A stretch of DNA of 64,000 nt from Paenibacillus sp. 19GGS1-52 (GCF_022369515.1 NZ_CP059724.1:2418001-2482000), one strand, 5' to 3'; positions 52,583-62,774 are shown, counted from the stretch's first letter. Program-made: numbers and translations. Notes: a model not told the origin generated them from the sequence alone.

Positions 52583-53473
52583 ATGAGAGTAGTCAGAAGT
52601 GTAGAACAGTTGCGCGAAGCACTTGAATATATGCGTCGAGGCGGCCATACGCCGATTGGCTTTGTACCCACTATGGGCTTCCTGCATGAAGGACATGCGA
52701 GTCTCCTGCGCCGAGCCGGAGAGATGAGCAACACGGTTGTCATGAGTATTTTTGTGAACCCGCTGCAGTTCGGACCAGGTGAGGATTTCGAATCCTATCC
52801 GCGCGATGAGCACCGTGATTTGGAACTGGCAGAGCGTGAGGGCGTTGATATCGTTTTTATTCCCACTGTGGAAGAAATGTATCCGCAGCCGATTCGCAGT
52901 AAGGTTTCTGTGGCGTCGCTAACTACTCAGTTATGTGGGGCATCACGGCCCGGACATTTTGATGGAGTGACAACGGTTGTTAGCAAGCTGTTTAACATGG
53001 TACAGCCGGATTATGCTTTCTTTGGTTTAAAGGACGCGCAGCAGGTGGCCGTTCTGCGCCGGATGGTGTCAGATCTTAATATGAATGTGGAAATTGTTCC
53101 TTGCCCTATCGTTCGTGAAGGCGATGGACTTGCACTAAGCTCACGCAATGTTTATCTGTCTGAGGAGGAACGCACGCAGGCTTTGGTTCTTTCCCGTTCA
53201 CTTCGTACTGCCCGTGAAGCTCTGGAGGAAGGCAAGGCCAGAACCGCTACGGACATTCGTAAGCTGTTGGTATCGGTTATTTCCACTTCTCCTCTCGCTG
53301 TTATTGAATACGCAGAAATATTGACATTTCCTGACCTCGAGGTGTTGGAAGCGGACGATCTGCTGACAAATGTGGATGGAGAGATCATCATGGCGCTTGC
53401 CGTGAAGTTCGGCCGTACCCGTCTTATTGACAACAATGTATTTATTCCCAAGGAGGTTGCTACCCTTGTTTAG
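52583..53473 (+). CDS. panC: Pantothenate synthetase
   Basis: 296 residues, class I aaRS-like fold: [10 protein letters not shown], the K-D-A-Q-Q-V and K-L-F-N segments and the L-S-S-R-N-V-Y-L signature. ATG 52583 has AAGGAGCG upstream. Joins pantoate and beta-alanine. Confidence 0.96.
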   Translation: MRVVRSVEQLREALEYMRRGGHTPIGFVPTMGFLHEGHASLLRRAGEMSNTVVMSIFVNPLQFGPGEDFESYPRDEHRDLELAEREGVDIVFIPTVEEMYPQPIRSKVSVASLTTQLCGASRPGHFDGVTTVVSKLFNMVQPDYAFFGLKDAQQVAVLRRMVSDLNMNVEIVPCPIVREGDGLALSSRNVYLSEEERTQALVLSRSLRTAREALEEGKARTATDIRKLLVSVISTSPLAVIEYAEILTFPDLEVLEADDLLTNVDGEIIMALAVKFGRTRLIDNNVFIPKEVATLV

Positions 53474-53849
53474 ACATATGATGAAATCCAAAATTCACCG
53501 TGCAACAGTTACCGAAGCCAATCTGGAGTATGTGGGCAGCATCACCATTGATGAAAGTCTGATGGAAGCTGCTGATTTACTTGAAAATGAAAAAGTGCAA
53601 ATTGTTGACAACAATAATGGCTCGCGCCTTGAAACTTATGTGATTCCTGGGCCACGCGGTAGTGGAGTCATTTGTTTGAATGGTGCAGCGGCTCGTCTTG
53701 TGCATCCCGGAGATACAGTTATTATTATCTCCTACGCTATGCTGTCTACAGAAGAGCTGGCAACCCACAAACCAACAGTTGTATTTGTGGATGAGAATAA
53801 TAAGCCTGTAAAACTGGCGGATCATGAGCTTCATGCTACGATTGCCTAA
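53466..53849 (+). CDS. panD: Aspartate 1-decarboxylase precursor
   Basis: 127 residues, the same length as the B. subtilis enzyme. The self-cleavage site is Y-V-G-S (between G24 and S25), giving the pyruvoyl group. [13 protein letters not shown] is present. TTG 53466 is chosen since AAGGAGG lies upstream and the family starts MFRxMMxxKIH. It overlaps panC by eight bases. Confidence 0.95.
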   Translation: MFRHMMKSKIHRATVTEANLEYVGSITIDESLMEAADLLENEKVQIVDNNNGSRLETYVIPGPRGSGVICLNGAAARLVHPGDTVIIISYAMLSTEELATHKPTVVFVDENNKPVKLADHELHATIA

Positions 53850-53961
53850 GACCAAACTTTGAGTCATGCAATGAATGGCAGGGATGAAAGGCCCCCACAT
53901 AGCGAAAAATGAAGACAGGCAAGCTGAACTGATTTCATTTTCCGTAAGGGTGGGATGTCCC

Positions 53962-54609
53962 ATGTTTCAACATTTATTTGCTGAAATGAACGAGATGCTC
54001 CAGGAGATCGTCACTGACTTCCCTACAGCGGAGGGTACCCGCCGGAATGAGCTTTTATGCAAGTACAACATGCTGCATAGACTTAGCGATAATGTAATGG
54101 ATGAATGGCTAATCTTTGCTGAGAAGCTGAGCAACTTCCGCGAACATACGGATTTGTCAGCCGAGCTTGAGGAACCAGAACCAGAACCAGAAAAGGAAGC
54201 CCCTGAGCTTTTTATGGATTCTTTTGTCAGGGGACAAGGATATTACAAGCTGCTTATGTACCGGAAATGCATCGAGCAGTTTAAAGAAGTGATCCTGCGT
54301 TATCCGGATAGCCTCGCTGCCCGATTGTATTTAGCCATGGCTTACCTGCAGGAAGGGGAAGGTGAGACAGCCTGGAATCATTTGGATCATATGTTGGCTT
54401 TAATCCGCGAGATTAAACTTAAGGCAATGATCTACAATGCTATGGGCTGTATCCGAGCCGCACAGGAACGCTTTACTGAAGCCCAAGAGTTGTTCAGGCT
54501 TTCGCTGCAGCTCGATCCTGAACTTCCTGAGCCTACCGTCAATCTGGAGGTTTGCCGTCGCCGTGGGGGCAAGCTCCAATTTGGCAACCAACTTGTTTCG
54601 CTTTTGTAA
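53962..54609 (+). CDS. Tetratricopeptide-repeat protein of unknown function
   Basis: 215 residues with TPR-like pairs around residues 90-200 (YRKCIEQFKEVILRYPDSLA and RFTEAQELFRLSLQLDPELP, each 20 residues). A short Glu/Pro repeat (EPEPEPEKE) separates the N-terminal helical part from the repeats. ATG 53962 follows AAGGGTGGG. It sits between panD and dinG and is not part of the B. subtilis order. Confidence 0.72.
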   Translation: MFQHLFAEMNEMLQEIVTDFPTAEGTRRNELLCKYNMLHRLSDNVMDEWLIFAEKLSNFREHTDLSAELEEPEPEPEKEAPELFMDSFVRGQGYYKLLMYRKCIEQFKEVILRYPDSLAARLYLAMAYLQEGEGETAWNHLDHMLALIREIKLKAMIYNAMGCIRAAQERFTEAQELFRLSLQLDPELPEPTVNLEVCRRRGGKLQFGNQLVSLL

Positions 54610-54629
54610 GCATAAGCTTTTCCATTCAA

Positions 54630-54670
54630 GCGATGCATCCACTGAAGAAGCGGCGTGCATCGCCTTTTTT
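54630..54670 (+). terminator. Intrinsic terminator before dinG
   Basis: GCGATGCA (54630-54637) with TGCATCGC (54656-54663), then T residues. Confidence 0.85.
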
Positions 54671-54725
54671 CGCAACTTCTGTTATGCTGATAAAGAGTCT
54701 CAAGTGAAAGGGATTAGAACTTATA

Positions 54726-57587
54726 ATGAAATTTGCCGTGCTTGATTTTGAAACGACGGGAACCCAATCCGTGGGTGAAATTATCCAGGTTGGCCTTGCC
54801 ATTATAGAAGAAGACCGGTCGATCTCCCGGGTTTATGGTTCTTTTGTCAAGCCGGGAGCACCGATTCCTCCTTTTATTACGGGTCTGACCGGTATTACAG
54901 ATACAGATGTACAGGATGCCCCAGCGCTGGAAGAGATGATGATGGAACTCGTACCACTGCTGGATGATGTTGTGCTTGTAGGTCATAATGTTGCTTTTGA
55001 TTTCAGTTTTCTGCAAAGTGCTTTAGACCGATGTGGTTATCTGCCGTTTCAGGGGCGGATTCTGGATACGATTGATTTCCTCAAGATATGTTTTCCTTCC
55101 CTGACGTCGTATCAGTTGGGAGCGGTCAGCACCAGCTTTGGGGTAACGCATGAACGTCCGCACCAGGCGGACAGTGACGCGCTTGCAACCGCACTTTTAT
55201 TGCTGAAGTGTCTGGAGGAGCTAGATAGTCTCCCACTGCTTACCATTCAGAGGCTTAGTGAGCTCTTCAACGAAGAAGAAAGCGATCTAGGCTGGTATTT
55301 CGACGGGCTGTTGCGGGAACGTGAGAAGGAAACCCTTCAACCCGAAGGTGACCTCACCTTCTATCGACAGTTGGCACTGGCTGTAGGAGATTGGACAGAG
55401 CTTGCACCACCAAGAGATGATCATGATGCTAATCCACTGGATAATCTCTCCTTTACTGATTATATGGAAGAGGTAACCAGACGGCTTAAAGATACATTGC
55501 CCCATTACGAAAGCAGGGAAGCACAGGATATTATGATCACTGAGGTGATGACGGCGCTTGCTGAAGATAAACATTTGCTGATTGAAGCAGGGACGGGAAC
55601 CGGGAAATCGCTCGGCTATCTGCTTCCAGCTATTTATCAGAGCGTGCGAAGCGGTCAAAAAGTCATGGTCAGCACTCATACTATTAATTTGCAGGATCAA
55701 TTACGTGAGCGTGATGTCCCACTCCTGACTAAGGTCATTCCATTTCCATTCAAGGCTGCAATCTTCAAGGGAAGAGGGCATTATTTGTGTCTGCGCAAGT
55801 TTGAACATAAGATTAATAAGAAGGACTTTATAAGTCCGAGAGAAGACTCGCTTACAGCAGCTCAAATGATCGTATGGTTGACTCAAAGCGAATCCGGAGA
55901 TGACGAGGAACTCAATTTGGGTGGTCGTGGTGGTGATTTCTGGGAAACTGTGGCCAGTGATACCGATTCTTGTCTGGGACGCGCATGCCCATGGTTCCGC
56001 AAATGTTACTACCACCGGGCAAAACATGAAGCCGGTATAGCTGATGTAGTGATAACGAATCATTCCAAGCTATTCGCAGATGTGAAGGCTGGCCATCAAC
56101 TGCTTCCTGCTTATGAGCACCTTGTTATTGATGAGGCCCATCATTTGGAGGATGTAGCTGGCAAGCATCTTGGAATGAATATGAAGCATTTCACTGTGTC
56201 GCATGCACTCTCACGTCTCTATAAGGATAGCCGCAACGGTCAACTGCCGGCACTGCGACTGATGTTGCAATCTTCAGGCAGTGAGCAGGCCTCAGAATGG
56301 AGCGGAGTCATAGACAGGATTTATCCTGATTTGCTTACGGTGAAGGAAACCTGGGATATGCTTACTGATAAGCTGTTTAGCCTTATGCCAGAGCGCAGTG
56401 ATGCGTCTGCTGGCGAAGCTGGGCAATTAGTTCTGCGTCTGCTCCCGGGGAATAAACCTAAGACGTGGGAGGAACTGGAGGCTCTAGAGAACTCCTTAAA
56501 TCTCACTCTAACGGATATCATACGCAAGGGTGACAAGATGCTGAATGAGATGCGTGATCAGGACGGACAGTCTTCCTCTGACAGTCTTGTGACCGATATC
56601 AGTGGTTTATTCAAAGATTTGGCTTCTATTCGTGAACAAGTGCGTTTCTTTATGGGAATGAATGACGACAATGTAGTATATTGGCTGGAGGCTAATGGTA
56701 ATTATCGCAGCAAATCGTTACAGCTCTATGCGGTGCCTGTGGATGTTAGTTCGCAGCTCAAGGAGCTGTTCTTCGATAAGAAGCGGAGTATTATATTAAC
56801 TTCGGCTACCCTGTCTGTCGATAAATCATTTCAGTTTATGATTGATAATCTAGGTCTGAATGCAGCTGTTGAAGAAGGTCGCCTCATGACAGTGTTGCTA
56901 CCCTCTCCGTTCCGTTATCGGGAACAGGCGCTGCTCGTCATTCCGCGCGATTTTCCAAGTGTGAAAGGTAGTGTGGGGGATGCCCGATTTGTGGATATGC
57001 TAGTGCAGTCACTTGCTGAAGCAGCAGTGGTCACCCGTGGGCGGATGCTTGTGTTGTTCACCTCTTACAAGATGCTTCGCCAAGTGTATGAGCCGCTTAA
57101 AGAAGCACTGGCTTCGCAAGAAATCACTGTACTGGGCCAAGGAGTGGAAGGCGGCAGCAGAAGCAAGTTGATCCGCCGTTTTCAGGACAGCACAGCTTCT
57201 GTGCTGCTCGGTACGAGTAGCTTCTGGGAGGGTGTAGATATTCCGGGTGAGGCCTTGACCTGTCTTGCTATCGTCAGACTGCCGTTTCAGCCACCGAACC
57301 ATCCGCTAGCCGAGGCAAAGGCAGAGTTGCTGCAGGCTCAGAAGAAGAATCCGTTTATGAAGCTGTCTGTTCCACAAGCAGTCATTCGCTTCAAGCAGGG
57401 TTTTGGGCGTCTGGTGCGCACAGCCCAGGATCGCGGAATTGTCATTGTATATGATACCAGAGTTATTGAATCTTATTATGGGAAGTATTTCCTTTATTCA
57501 CTACCAGGCCCCAAGATGGAGCATATGCTTACTGATCAAATGGTTCCTCGTATTGCTGAATGGCTGGAAGAAGGCGGCGTTATCTAA
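54726..57587 (+). CDS. dinG: DinG-family helicase fused to an exonuclease domain
   Basis: 953 residues. Residues 1-180 form a DnaQ-like DEDD exonuclease (V-L-D-F-E-T-T-G, H-N-V-A-F-D-F, H-Q-A-D-S-D-A). The helicase follows: Walker A G-T-G-T-G-K-S near residue 290, D-E-A-H near 469 and C-terminal G-x-x-S-F-W-E-G-V-D. Four Cys (near residues 355, 416, 421, 427; C-x4-C-x5-C) match the Fe-S cluster pattern of E. coli DinG, which not all Gram-positive DinG proteins keep. Confidence 0.95.
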   Translation: MKFAVLDFETTGTQSVGEIIQVGLAIIEEDRSISRVYGSFVKPGAPIPPFITGLTGITDTDVQDAPALEEMMMELVPLLDDVVLVGHNVAFDFSFLQSALDRCGYLPFQGRILDTIDFLKICFPSLTSYQLGAVSTSFGVTHERPHQADSDALATALLLLKCLEELDSLPLLTIQRLSELFNEEESDLGWYFDGLLREREKETLQPEGDLTFYRQLALAVGDWTELAPPRDDHDANPLDNLSFTDYMEEVTRRLKDTLPHYESREAQDIMITEVMTALAEDKHLLIEAGTGTGKSLGYLLPAIYQSVRSGQKVMVSTHTINLQDQLRERDVPLLTKVIPFPFKAAIFKGRGHYLCLRKFEHKINKKDFISPREDSLTAAQMIVWLTQSESGDDEELNLGGRGGDFWETVASDTDSCLGRACPWFRKCYYHRAKHEAGIADVVITNHSKLFADVKAGHQLLPAYEHLVIDEAHHLEDVAGKHLGMNMKHFTVSHALSRLYKDSRNGQLPALRLMLQSSGSEQASEWSGVIDRIYPDLLTVKETWDMLTDKLFSLMPERSDASAGEAGQLVLRLLPGNKPKTWEELEALENSLNLTLTDIIRKGDKMLNEMRDQDGQSSSDSLVTDISGLFKDLASIREQVRFFMGMNDDNVVYWLEANGNYRSKSLQLYAVPVDVSSQLKELFFDKKRSIILTSATLSVDKSFQFMIDNLGLNAAVEEGRLMTVLLPSPFRYREQALLVIPRDFPSVKGSVGDARFVDMLVQSLAEAAVVTRGRMLVLFTSYKMLRQVYEPLKEALASQEITVLGQGVEGGSRSKLIRRFQDSTASVLLGTSSFWEGVDIPGEALTCLAIVRLPFQPPNHPLAEAKAELLQAQKKNPFMKLSVPQAVIRFKQGFGRLVRTAQDRGIVIVYDTRVIESYYGKYFLYSLPGPKMEHMLTDQMVPRIAEWLEEGGVI

Positions 57588-57656
57588 AACGTCGCCAATC
57601 CTGTTGATGTGAATCACCATTATTTGGAACTATATCTTAAATTAGGAGGAGAAAAC

Positions 57657-58313
57657 ATGAAATCGGATAATAAAATATCGGAGGCTGTCGTTCGCAGGCT
57701 ACCAGTGTACCTGCGTTTCCTGAATGATCTCCAAAAACGTGAAATTCCCACAGTTTCATCTCAAGAGCTTGGTCAAAAATTAGATCTTAACCCGGCGCAG
57801 ATTCGTAAGGATCTGGCTTATTTTGGCGATTTTGGTAGAAAAGGGATTGGTTACGACGTATCCTATCTCATTGAGAAGATCCGCCACATTTTGAAGCTGG
57901 ACCAGCAAATTAACGTAGCTCTGGTAGGTGCCGGTAATCTCGGACATGCGTTGTCCAATTACAATGCTTACTTGAAAGACACGATGAAGATAACAGCGGT
58001 GTTTGACTCCTATGCCCCCAAGGTAGGACAACAAATTCACTCTTTAACCGTTCAACCTATGGATGAGCTGGAAAGTACCATCCGCAAGCAGGGAATCCGC
58101 ATTGGGATTATTACTGTTCCGGATTTTGAAGCGCAGAATGTGGCTGACATTTTGGTTACATCAGGAATCGAAGCGATTCTGAATTTCGCACCGGTTATTT
58201 TGAAGACGCCTTCTTATGTGCGCATTCATGCGGCTGACTTTACTACAGATTTGCAGAGTCTGGCCTATTATTTACAAGATGGAAGGGAAGAGATTGAAGA
58301 TGGCAAGCAATAA
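57657..58313 (+). CDS. rex: Redox-sensing transcriptional repressor Rex
   Basis: 218 residues. N-terminal winged helix (RRLPVYLRFL ... SSQELGQKLDLNPAQIRKDL) and C-terminal Rossmann domain G-A-G-N-L-G that senses NADH/NAD+. Rex represses fermentation and respiration genes. ATG 57657 follows TTAGGAGGAG; a longer start at 57609 lies before that SD. Its end overlaps the next gene by 14 bases. Confidence 0.95.
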   Translation: MKSDNKISEAVVRRLPVYLRFLNDLQKREIPTVSSQELGQKLDLNPAQIRKDLAYFGDFGRKGIGYDVSYLIEKIRHILKLDQQINVALVGAGNLGHALSNYNAYLKDTMKITAVFDSYAPKVGQQIHSLTVQPMDELESTIRKQGIRIGIITVPDFEAQNVADILVTSGIEAILNFAPVILKTPSYVRIHAADFTTDLQSLAYYLQDGREEIEDGKQ

Positions 58314-59601
58314 GACTGTTATCAAAAACGGGCGTTTTCTCGTACCGGGAGCGATTAAGCCTGTTCTGAGTGGATATATGACTATAGAAGATGATTTAAT
58401 CTCTTACATAGGTGAAGAGGAACCTCTTTTTGAAGAGGGTGTACAAATCGTTGACGGTAGCCGCCTGCTGTTCATGCCGGGACTAGTGAATACACACGGA
58501 CATACAGCGATGTCCTTGCTGCGCGGTTACGGAGATGATCTGGCGCTACAGGTATGGCTTCAGGAGAAAATGTGGCCGATGGAGGAAAAGTTCACCGGAG
58601 ATGATGTGTACTGGGGCACTTCACTATCTGTGCTGGAAATGTTAAAGGGAGGCACAACCACCTTCCTGGATATGTATGATCATATGGACCGGGTAGCCGA
58701 AGTTGTTGAGCAATCAGGCATTCGTGCTGTTTTGATGCGTGGAGTAATTGGTCTGTGCTCTGAAGAGGTGCAGAATCATAAGCTTGCAGAAGCTATTGCG
58801 TTTGCCAGCAACTGGTACGGGAAGGCTGAGGGTAGAATCACTACGATGATGTCACCACACGCGCCATATACTTGCCCACCGGACTTTTTTGTGAAGTTTG
58901 TGCAAGCCGCCCATGATTTGGATTTGCCAATGCACACGCATATGTCGGAGACGAAACGCGAAGTGGAACAGAACATAGCTGATTACGGTTTGCGGCCTGT
59001 AGCGCATCTGGAGAAGCTGGGCATGTTCACTCGTCCATCACTTGTAGCCCATGCTGTTCATTTGAACGATGAAGAAATCGGAATTTTATCGCGTCATAAT
59101 GTTGGCGTTTCCCATAATCCTGGTAGCAACCTGAAGCTTGCCAGCGGAGTGGCCCGCGTTACAGATCTCCTGAATGCAGGTGTGAAGGTGTCCTTGGGTA
59201 CGGATGGCGCAGCAAGCAATAATAATCTGGATATGTTCGAGGAAATGCGGCTTGCGGCACTCATCCATAAAGGTGTAAGTGGTGATCCAACAGCTGTTCC
59301 TGCTCCACAAGCCTTGCGTATGGCTACGGAGTATGGAGCAAAGTCGATCTTTTTAGATAAGGTGGGCAGACTTGCGGCCGGAATGAAAGCAGATTTCATT
59401 GCATTGGATATTGATCAGCCCCATCTGCTGCCACACACGGATTTGCTCTCTCATGCTGTTTACTCAGCCAGTGCCAGAGATGTGGAGCATGTCTGGATCA
59501 ATGGCAAGCAGGTTGTGAAGCACGGTGAATGTCTGACGCTTGATGAGGAAGCCATCTGCCGCAAGGCGCAGGAATCCTTTGAAGGGCTGTTGAAGCGGTA
59601 A
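58300..59601 (+). CDS. mtaD: Amidohydrolase, MTA/SAH deaminase-like
   Basis: 433 residues. Metal ligands: N-T-H-G-H near residue 65, H-A-V-H in the middle and G-T-D-G-A-A-S-N-N. The pattern fits 5-methylthioadenosine/S-adenosylhomocysteine deaminases of the amidohydrolase family; substrate not certain. ATG 58300 is the first start with a plausible AAGGGAAG SD and the family-like MASNKTVIKNG. Confidence 0.82.
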   Translation: MASNKTVIKNGRFLVPGAIKPVLSGYMTIEDDLISYIGEEEPLFEEGVQIVDGSRLLFMPGLVNTHGHTAMSLLRGYGDDLALQVWLQEKMWPMEEKFTGDDVYWGTSLSVLEMLKGGTTTFLDMYDHMDRVAEVVEQSGIRAVLMRGVIGLCSEEVQNHKLAEAIAFASNWYGKAEGRITTMMSPHAPYTCPPDFFVKFVQAAHDLDLPMHTHMSETKREVEQNIADYGLRPVAHLEKLGMFTRPSLVAHAVHLNDEEIGILSRHNVGVSHNPGSNLKLASGVARVTDLLNAGVKVSLGTDGAASNNNLDMFEEMRLAALIHKGVSGDPTAVPAPQALRMATEYGAKSIFLDKVGRLAAGMKADFIALDIDQPHLLPHTDLLSHAVYSASARDVEHVWINGKQVVKHGECLTLDEEAICRKAQESFEGLLKR

Positions 59602-59654
59602 CTGACCTGTACTTCTTAGTTGTCTGAATTAAATATACGAAAGGAAGCTGCAGC

Positions 59655-60173
59655 TTGAAGAATAGGAGAAAATGGATCCTGCTGGGCTCGGCCCTCATTC
59701 TGCTCCTTCTGGTCGGACTTAGCCAGTTCTATGCCTACATCATGAAAGATCAATGGAACGAGCGAGATGCCGCTGAGGACGTTGCCAGAACACGTACCGG
59801 ACTGACAGAGGTATCGAAGGCACAGAAATCAGTGTGGGATGAAAACTCGGTGTATTGGGTTCTTACGGGGAAGAATGAAGCTGGAACCGCGATGATGGTA
59901 TGGGTACGCTTTACAGTAGAGGGTAAGGTTGCTGATGGCGACAACGCCGTTTACGGGGAAGAACTAAGTAAGGGAACCTCAGAGCAGCAAATGCGTGTAA
60001 TTATCGCTGCTCAACTGCCGGATATTAAGATTGAACGGCTGCTGCCGGGTGTGTATAACGGAGAGTATGCTTGGCAGCTTTTCTATGAGCAGGGAGAACG
60101 TTATTATTATCAATTCTACCGTTTTTCTGATGGAAGTCCGATTGGAGAGGGCTACAGTCTGCCTAATCGTTAA
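59655..60173 (+). CDS. ypmB: YpmB-like membrane-anchored protein (DUF5590/PepSY)
   Basis: 172 residues. N-terminal signal-anchor (about residues 8-27), then an extracytoplasmic region with two PepSY-like halves. TTG 59655 follows AAAGGAAG by about ten bases. In B. subtilis ypmB follows dinG and ypmA, so position agrees. Function unknown. Confidence 0.82.
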   Translation: MKNRRKWILLGSALILLLLVGLSQFYAYIMKDQWNERDAAEDVARTRTGLTEVSKAQKSVWDENSVYWVLTGKNEAGTAMMVWVRFTVEGKVADGDNAVYGEELSKGTSEQQMRVIIAAQLPDIKIERLLPGVYNGEYAWQLFYEQGERYYYQFYRFSDGSPIGEGYSLPNR

Positions 60174-60220
60174 GTTGTGAGACAACTGAGGAAACATTCC
60201 GTTAAAGTTTACAACATCAA

Positions 60221-60257
60221 AACAGCAAGTCCCACAACTGGGACTTGCTGTTTTTTT
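60221..60257 (+). terminator. Intrinsic terminator after ypmB
   Basis: AACAGCAAGTCCC (60221-60233) with GGGACTTGCTGTT (60240-60252), then T residues. Confidence 0.9.
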
Positions 60258-60603
60258 GATTTTTCGGACTGCCGCTAGTAGTATTGTAATTAGATCGATC
60301 TCTGTAATATCCTGCGGATTTATGTATATCCAATAGATAGATCAAAATATATCTTTTGAAGGAAGATTCGAGAACTTTGTTGTCGATAAAAGCTGAAAGG
60401 AGAGCCTCAAATAGGAAGGAATTAGTATTAAAAATTTTAAATAAATTCACATCTTCTTCCGATTTCGTATATACACCTATGATATACTATTACTTGTATT
60501 GATGCATGCCTAATAACATGCTAGTCTCGGATTAGCGCTAGACACGCTATTTTTATCAGTTCATACAATCTAATGATTTTCATCTTTGAGAGGAGGACGT
60601 TTC
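60258..60603 (+). other. Long leader region before the FtsH-paralogue pair
   Basis: AT-rich and gene-free. TATACT (60483-60488) could be a -10. Downstream hairpins are GCATG (60504)/CATGC and TAGCG (60533-60537)/CGCTA (60545-60549) followed by TTTTTATC, which looks like a weak leader terminator. No gene seen. Confidence 0.4.
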
Positions 60604-61146
60604 TTGAAATTGCGTATTGTACCTGTACTGCTAACGTCACTGCTGTCAGCTGCCCTTTTGTTCGGTGGGTGGTTTCTGTATCGTCAGTATGTCATTCAAG
60701 AGCCGCTCCAAAAGATTGTGGCAGGATATCAAGGTGTTAACAGTTCACATATTACTATTAACCGTAACGAGGTCACATTGAAACTAGATTTGCAACCGGG
60801 CACGAAATTGCGTGAACTGGTTCAATATGTGTCTACCGAAGGGAAGTCAGTAATCGGTGCTCGGACACTGAAGCTTGATGTTGATCAGCATTCCAACACT
60901 CTACTAGATGAATATTGGGATAAAGCAATGTTCTCGGTTGCAGAAGCAATGGAGAGCCGAAAGTATACACTAATACCTGCTAAACTTGATGGACTGAAGG
61001 AGCAATACTCGAAATATACTGATGTGATCGCTACGACGGAAATCGACGACAATAATGTCTATGTAAGCCTAAGTAACGGTAAAGAGAGCAAATTCATCAT
61101 TTTACCGCGACAACCGGGAACGATGGGGGTATGGAATAATGCCTAA
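60604..61146 (+). CDS. Membrane-anchored protein paired with the FtsH paralogue
   Basis: 180 residues. A single N-terminal hydrophobic helix (about residues 5-25) and an extracytoplasmic soluble part ending in beta-type segments (NNVYVSLSNGKESKFIILP). TTG 60604 follows AGAGGAGGACG. It overlaps the FtsH-like gene by eight bases, so the two are made together. The C-terminal part is loosely like the extracellular domain of FtsH, which the partner lacks; that link is an inference. Confidence 0.75.
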   Translation: MKLRIVPVLLTSLLSAALLFGGWFLYRQYVIQEPLQKIVAGYQGVNSSHITINRNEVTLKLDLQPGTKLRELVQYVSTEGKSVIGARTLKLDVDQHSNTLLDEYWDKAMFSVAEAMESRKYTLIPAKLDGLKEQYSKYTDVIATTEIDDNNVYVSLSNGKESKFIILPRQPGTMGVWNNA

Positions 61147-62641
61147 GTGGTTGAAAGAAGCTTTTGTTGGATTTATCCCTGTATTGTTGATCTTTATGGC
61201 GTTTATTGGTGTTAATATTTTTCCTGTGGTTATCGCCGGAGGAATGGTTGGTGCACTTCTACTTATAGCCCATTTACGTGGCGGCATGACAGTGAGTGCC
61301 GGAGCGGAGAAGAAACGCAAGAAGAACGGACCCTCCAAGCTTACCTTTGATGAAATTGGCGGTCAGGATAGTGCGAAGCAGGAACTGCGTGAAGCGCTGG
61401 ATTTTCTGATCCGGCACGAAGAAATCAGTAAATTTGGGATTCGCCCGCTAAAAGGGATCTTGCTTACAGGCCCTCCGGGAACCGGTAAGACATTAATGGC
61501 TAAAGCCGCAGCACATTACACAAATTCTGTATTCGTAGCTGCAGCAGGCAGTGAGTTTGTAGAAATGTATGTTGGTGTAGGTGCCGGACGTATTCGTGAT
61601 TTGTTCAAGGATGCCCGCGCTCGTGCAGTTAAGGAGAACAAAGAAAGTGCCATTATTTTTATTGATGAAATTGATGTTATCGGCGGCAAGCGCGAGGGCG
61701 GTCAGCAACGTGAATATGATCAGACTTTGAATCAGCTGTTAACCGAAATGGACGGGATATATAATAACGAAGCTCCGCGTATTCTGCTGGTTGCGGCAAC
61801 GAACCGTAAAGAAATGCTCGATACAGCGCTGCTGCGTCCGGGGCGGTTCGATCGTCACATTCAAGTGGATATGCCGGATAAAAAAGGTCGTAAATCGATT
61901 CTTGATCTGCATGCCAAGAACAAGCCGCTGCGTGCTGATGTGAGCCTCGACAAAATTGCCGAGGAAGCTTACGGCTTCTCCGGAGCCCAGCTCGAAAGTG
62001 TCATGAATGAGGCGGCCATCTATATGATGCGCGAGAATCTGATAGAAGTAGAGCAACGCCATCTATCAATGGCCATTGACAAGGTGATGATGGGCGAGAA
62101 GACAGACCGTGAAACCAATCATGAAGAAAAGAAACGGGTCGCAATACATGAATTGGGACATGCTATCATGGCTGAGATGCTTCGTCCGGGAAGTGTAAGC
62201 CAGGTTACTCTTACTCCGCGCGGACAAGCACTTGGATATGTTCGTCATAATCCGCAGGAAGAGCAATATCTGTATACCAAGGATTATTTGGAGGAACAGA
62301 TCATGATCGCTCTCGGTGGAGCCGCCGCCGAAGTGATATTTTACGGAGGGCGAAGTACGGGTTCCCGAGGTGACTTTGATCAAGCGCTGAATATTGTGGA
62401 GACAATGATGAAATCAGGTTTGACTTCACTGGGGATTGCCAACCTGCAAATGGTCACCACGGAAGAGCTAATGAAAGAGAATAGTAAAATACTGGATGAG
62501 CTGATGACGCGTACGCATGAGCTGCTGGAGAAGCAGAGAAATGTGTTCGATTACTCGCTTGACATCTTAATGAAGGAAGAAGTTCTCTCTGGAGACCAAT
62601 TTCGTTGTCAATTTAGTGACAGTGTACTTTTACCGGCATAA
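61139..62641 (+). CDS. FtsH-family AAA metalloprotease paralogue
   Basis: 500 residues. Two closely spaced N-terminal membrane helices (about residues 9-47) with almost no external loop, unlike typical FtsH of ~640 residues. AAA domain: G-P-P-G-T-G-K-T (Walker A), F-V-E-M-Y-V-G pore loop, I-I-F-I-D-E-I-D (Walker B), L-R-P-G-R-F-D-R SRH. Protease domain: H-E-L-G-H zinc motif and an Asp in the GSRGDFDQA segment. Probably not the housekeeping FtsH; might act in sporulation or stress. Confidence 0.88.
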   Translation: MPKWLKEAFVGFIPVLLIFMAFIGVNIFPVVIAGGMVGALLLIAHLRGGMTVSAGAEKKRKKNGPSKLTFDEIGGQDSAKQELREALDFLIRHEEISKFGIRPLKGILLTGPPGTGKTLMAKAAAHYTNSVFVAAAGSEFVEMYVGVGAGRIRDLFKDARARAVKENKESAIIFIDEIDVIGGKREGGQQREYDQTLNQLLTEMDGIYNNEAPRILLVAATNRKEMLDTALLRPGRFDRHIQVDMPDKKGRKSILDLHAKNKPLRADVSLDKIAEEAYGFSGAQLESVMNEAAIYMMRENLIEVEQRHLSMAIDKVMMGEKTDRETNHEEKKRVAIHELGHAIMAEMLRPGSVSQVTLTPRGQALGYVRHNPQEEQYLYTKDYLEEQIMIALGGAAAEVIFYGGRSTGSRGDFDQALNIVETMMKSGLTSLGIANLQMVTTEELMKENSKILDELMTRTHELLEKQRNVFDYSLDILMKEEVLSGDQFRCQFSDSVLLPA

Positions 62642-62666
62642 TTCTTTATGCTGGTTATTTTTTTTT
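62631..62666 (+). terminator. Terminator overlapping the FtsH-like stop codon
   Basis: ACCGGCATAA (62632-62641) pairs with TTATGCTGGT (62646-62655) with one mismatch, then T residues. Confidence 0.8.
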
Positions 62667-62774
62667 ACTTTTCAGACATGCTAAGATATCATTATATGTC
62701 GGGCTATATAAATCTTTACGACAGACAAGGTACAATACAAAAGTATAGATACCTGAAAGGATGGAGACTTTTTT

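Noticed and set aside
57588..57656. Rex operator upstream of rex
   Set aside because: Only a TGTGAATCACC-like half match; the full Rex palindrome is not present.
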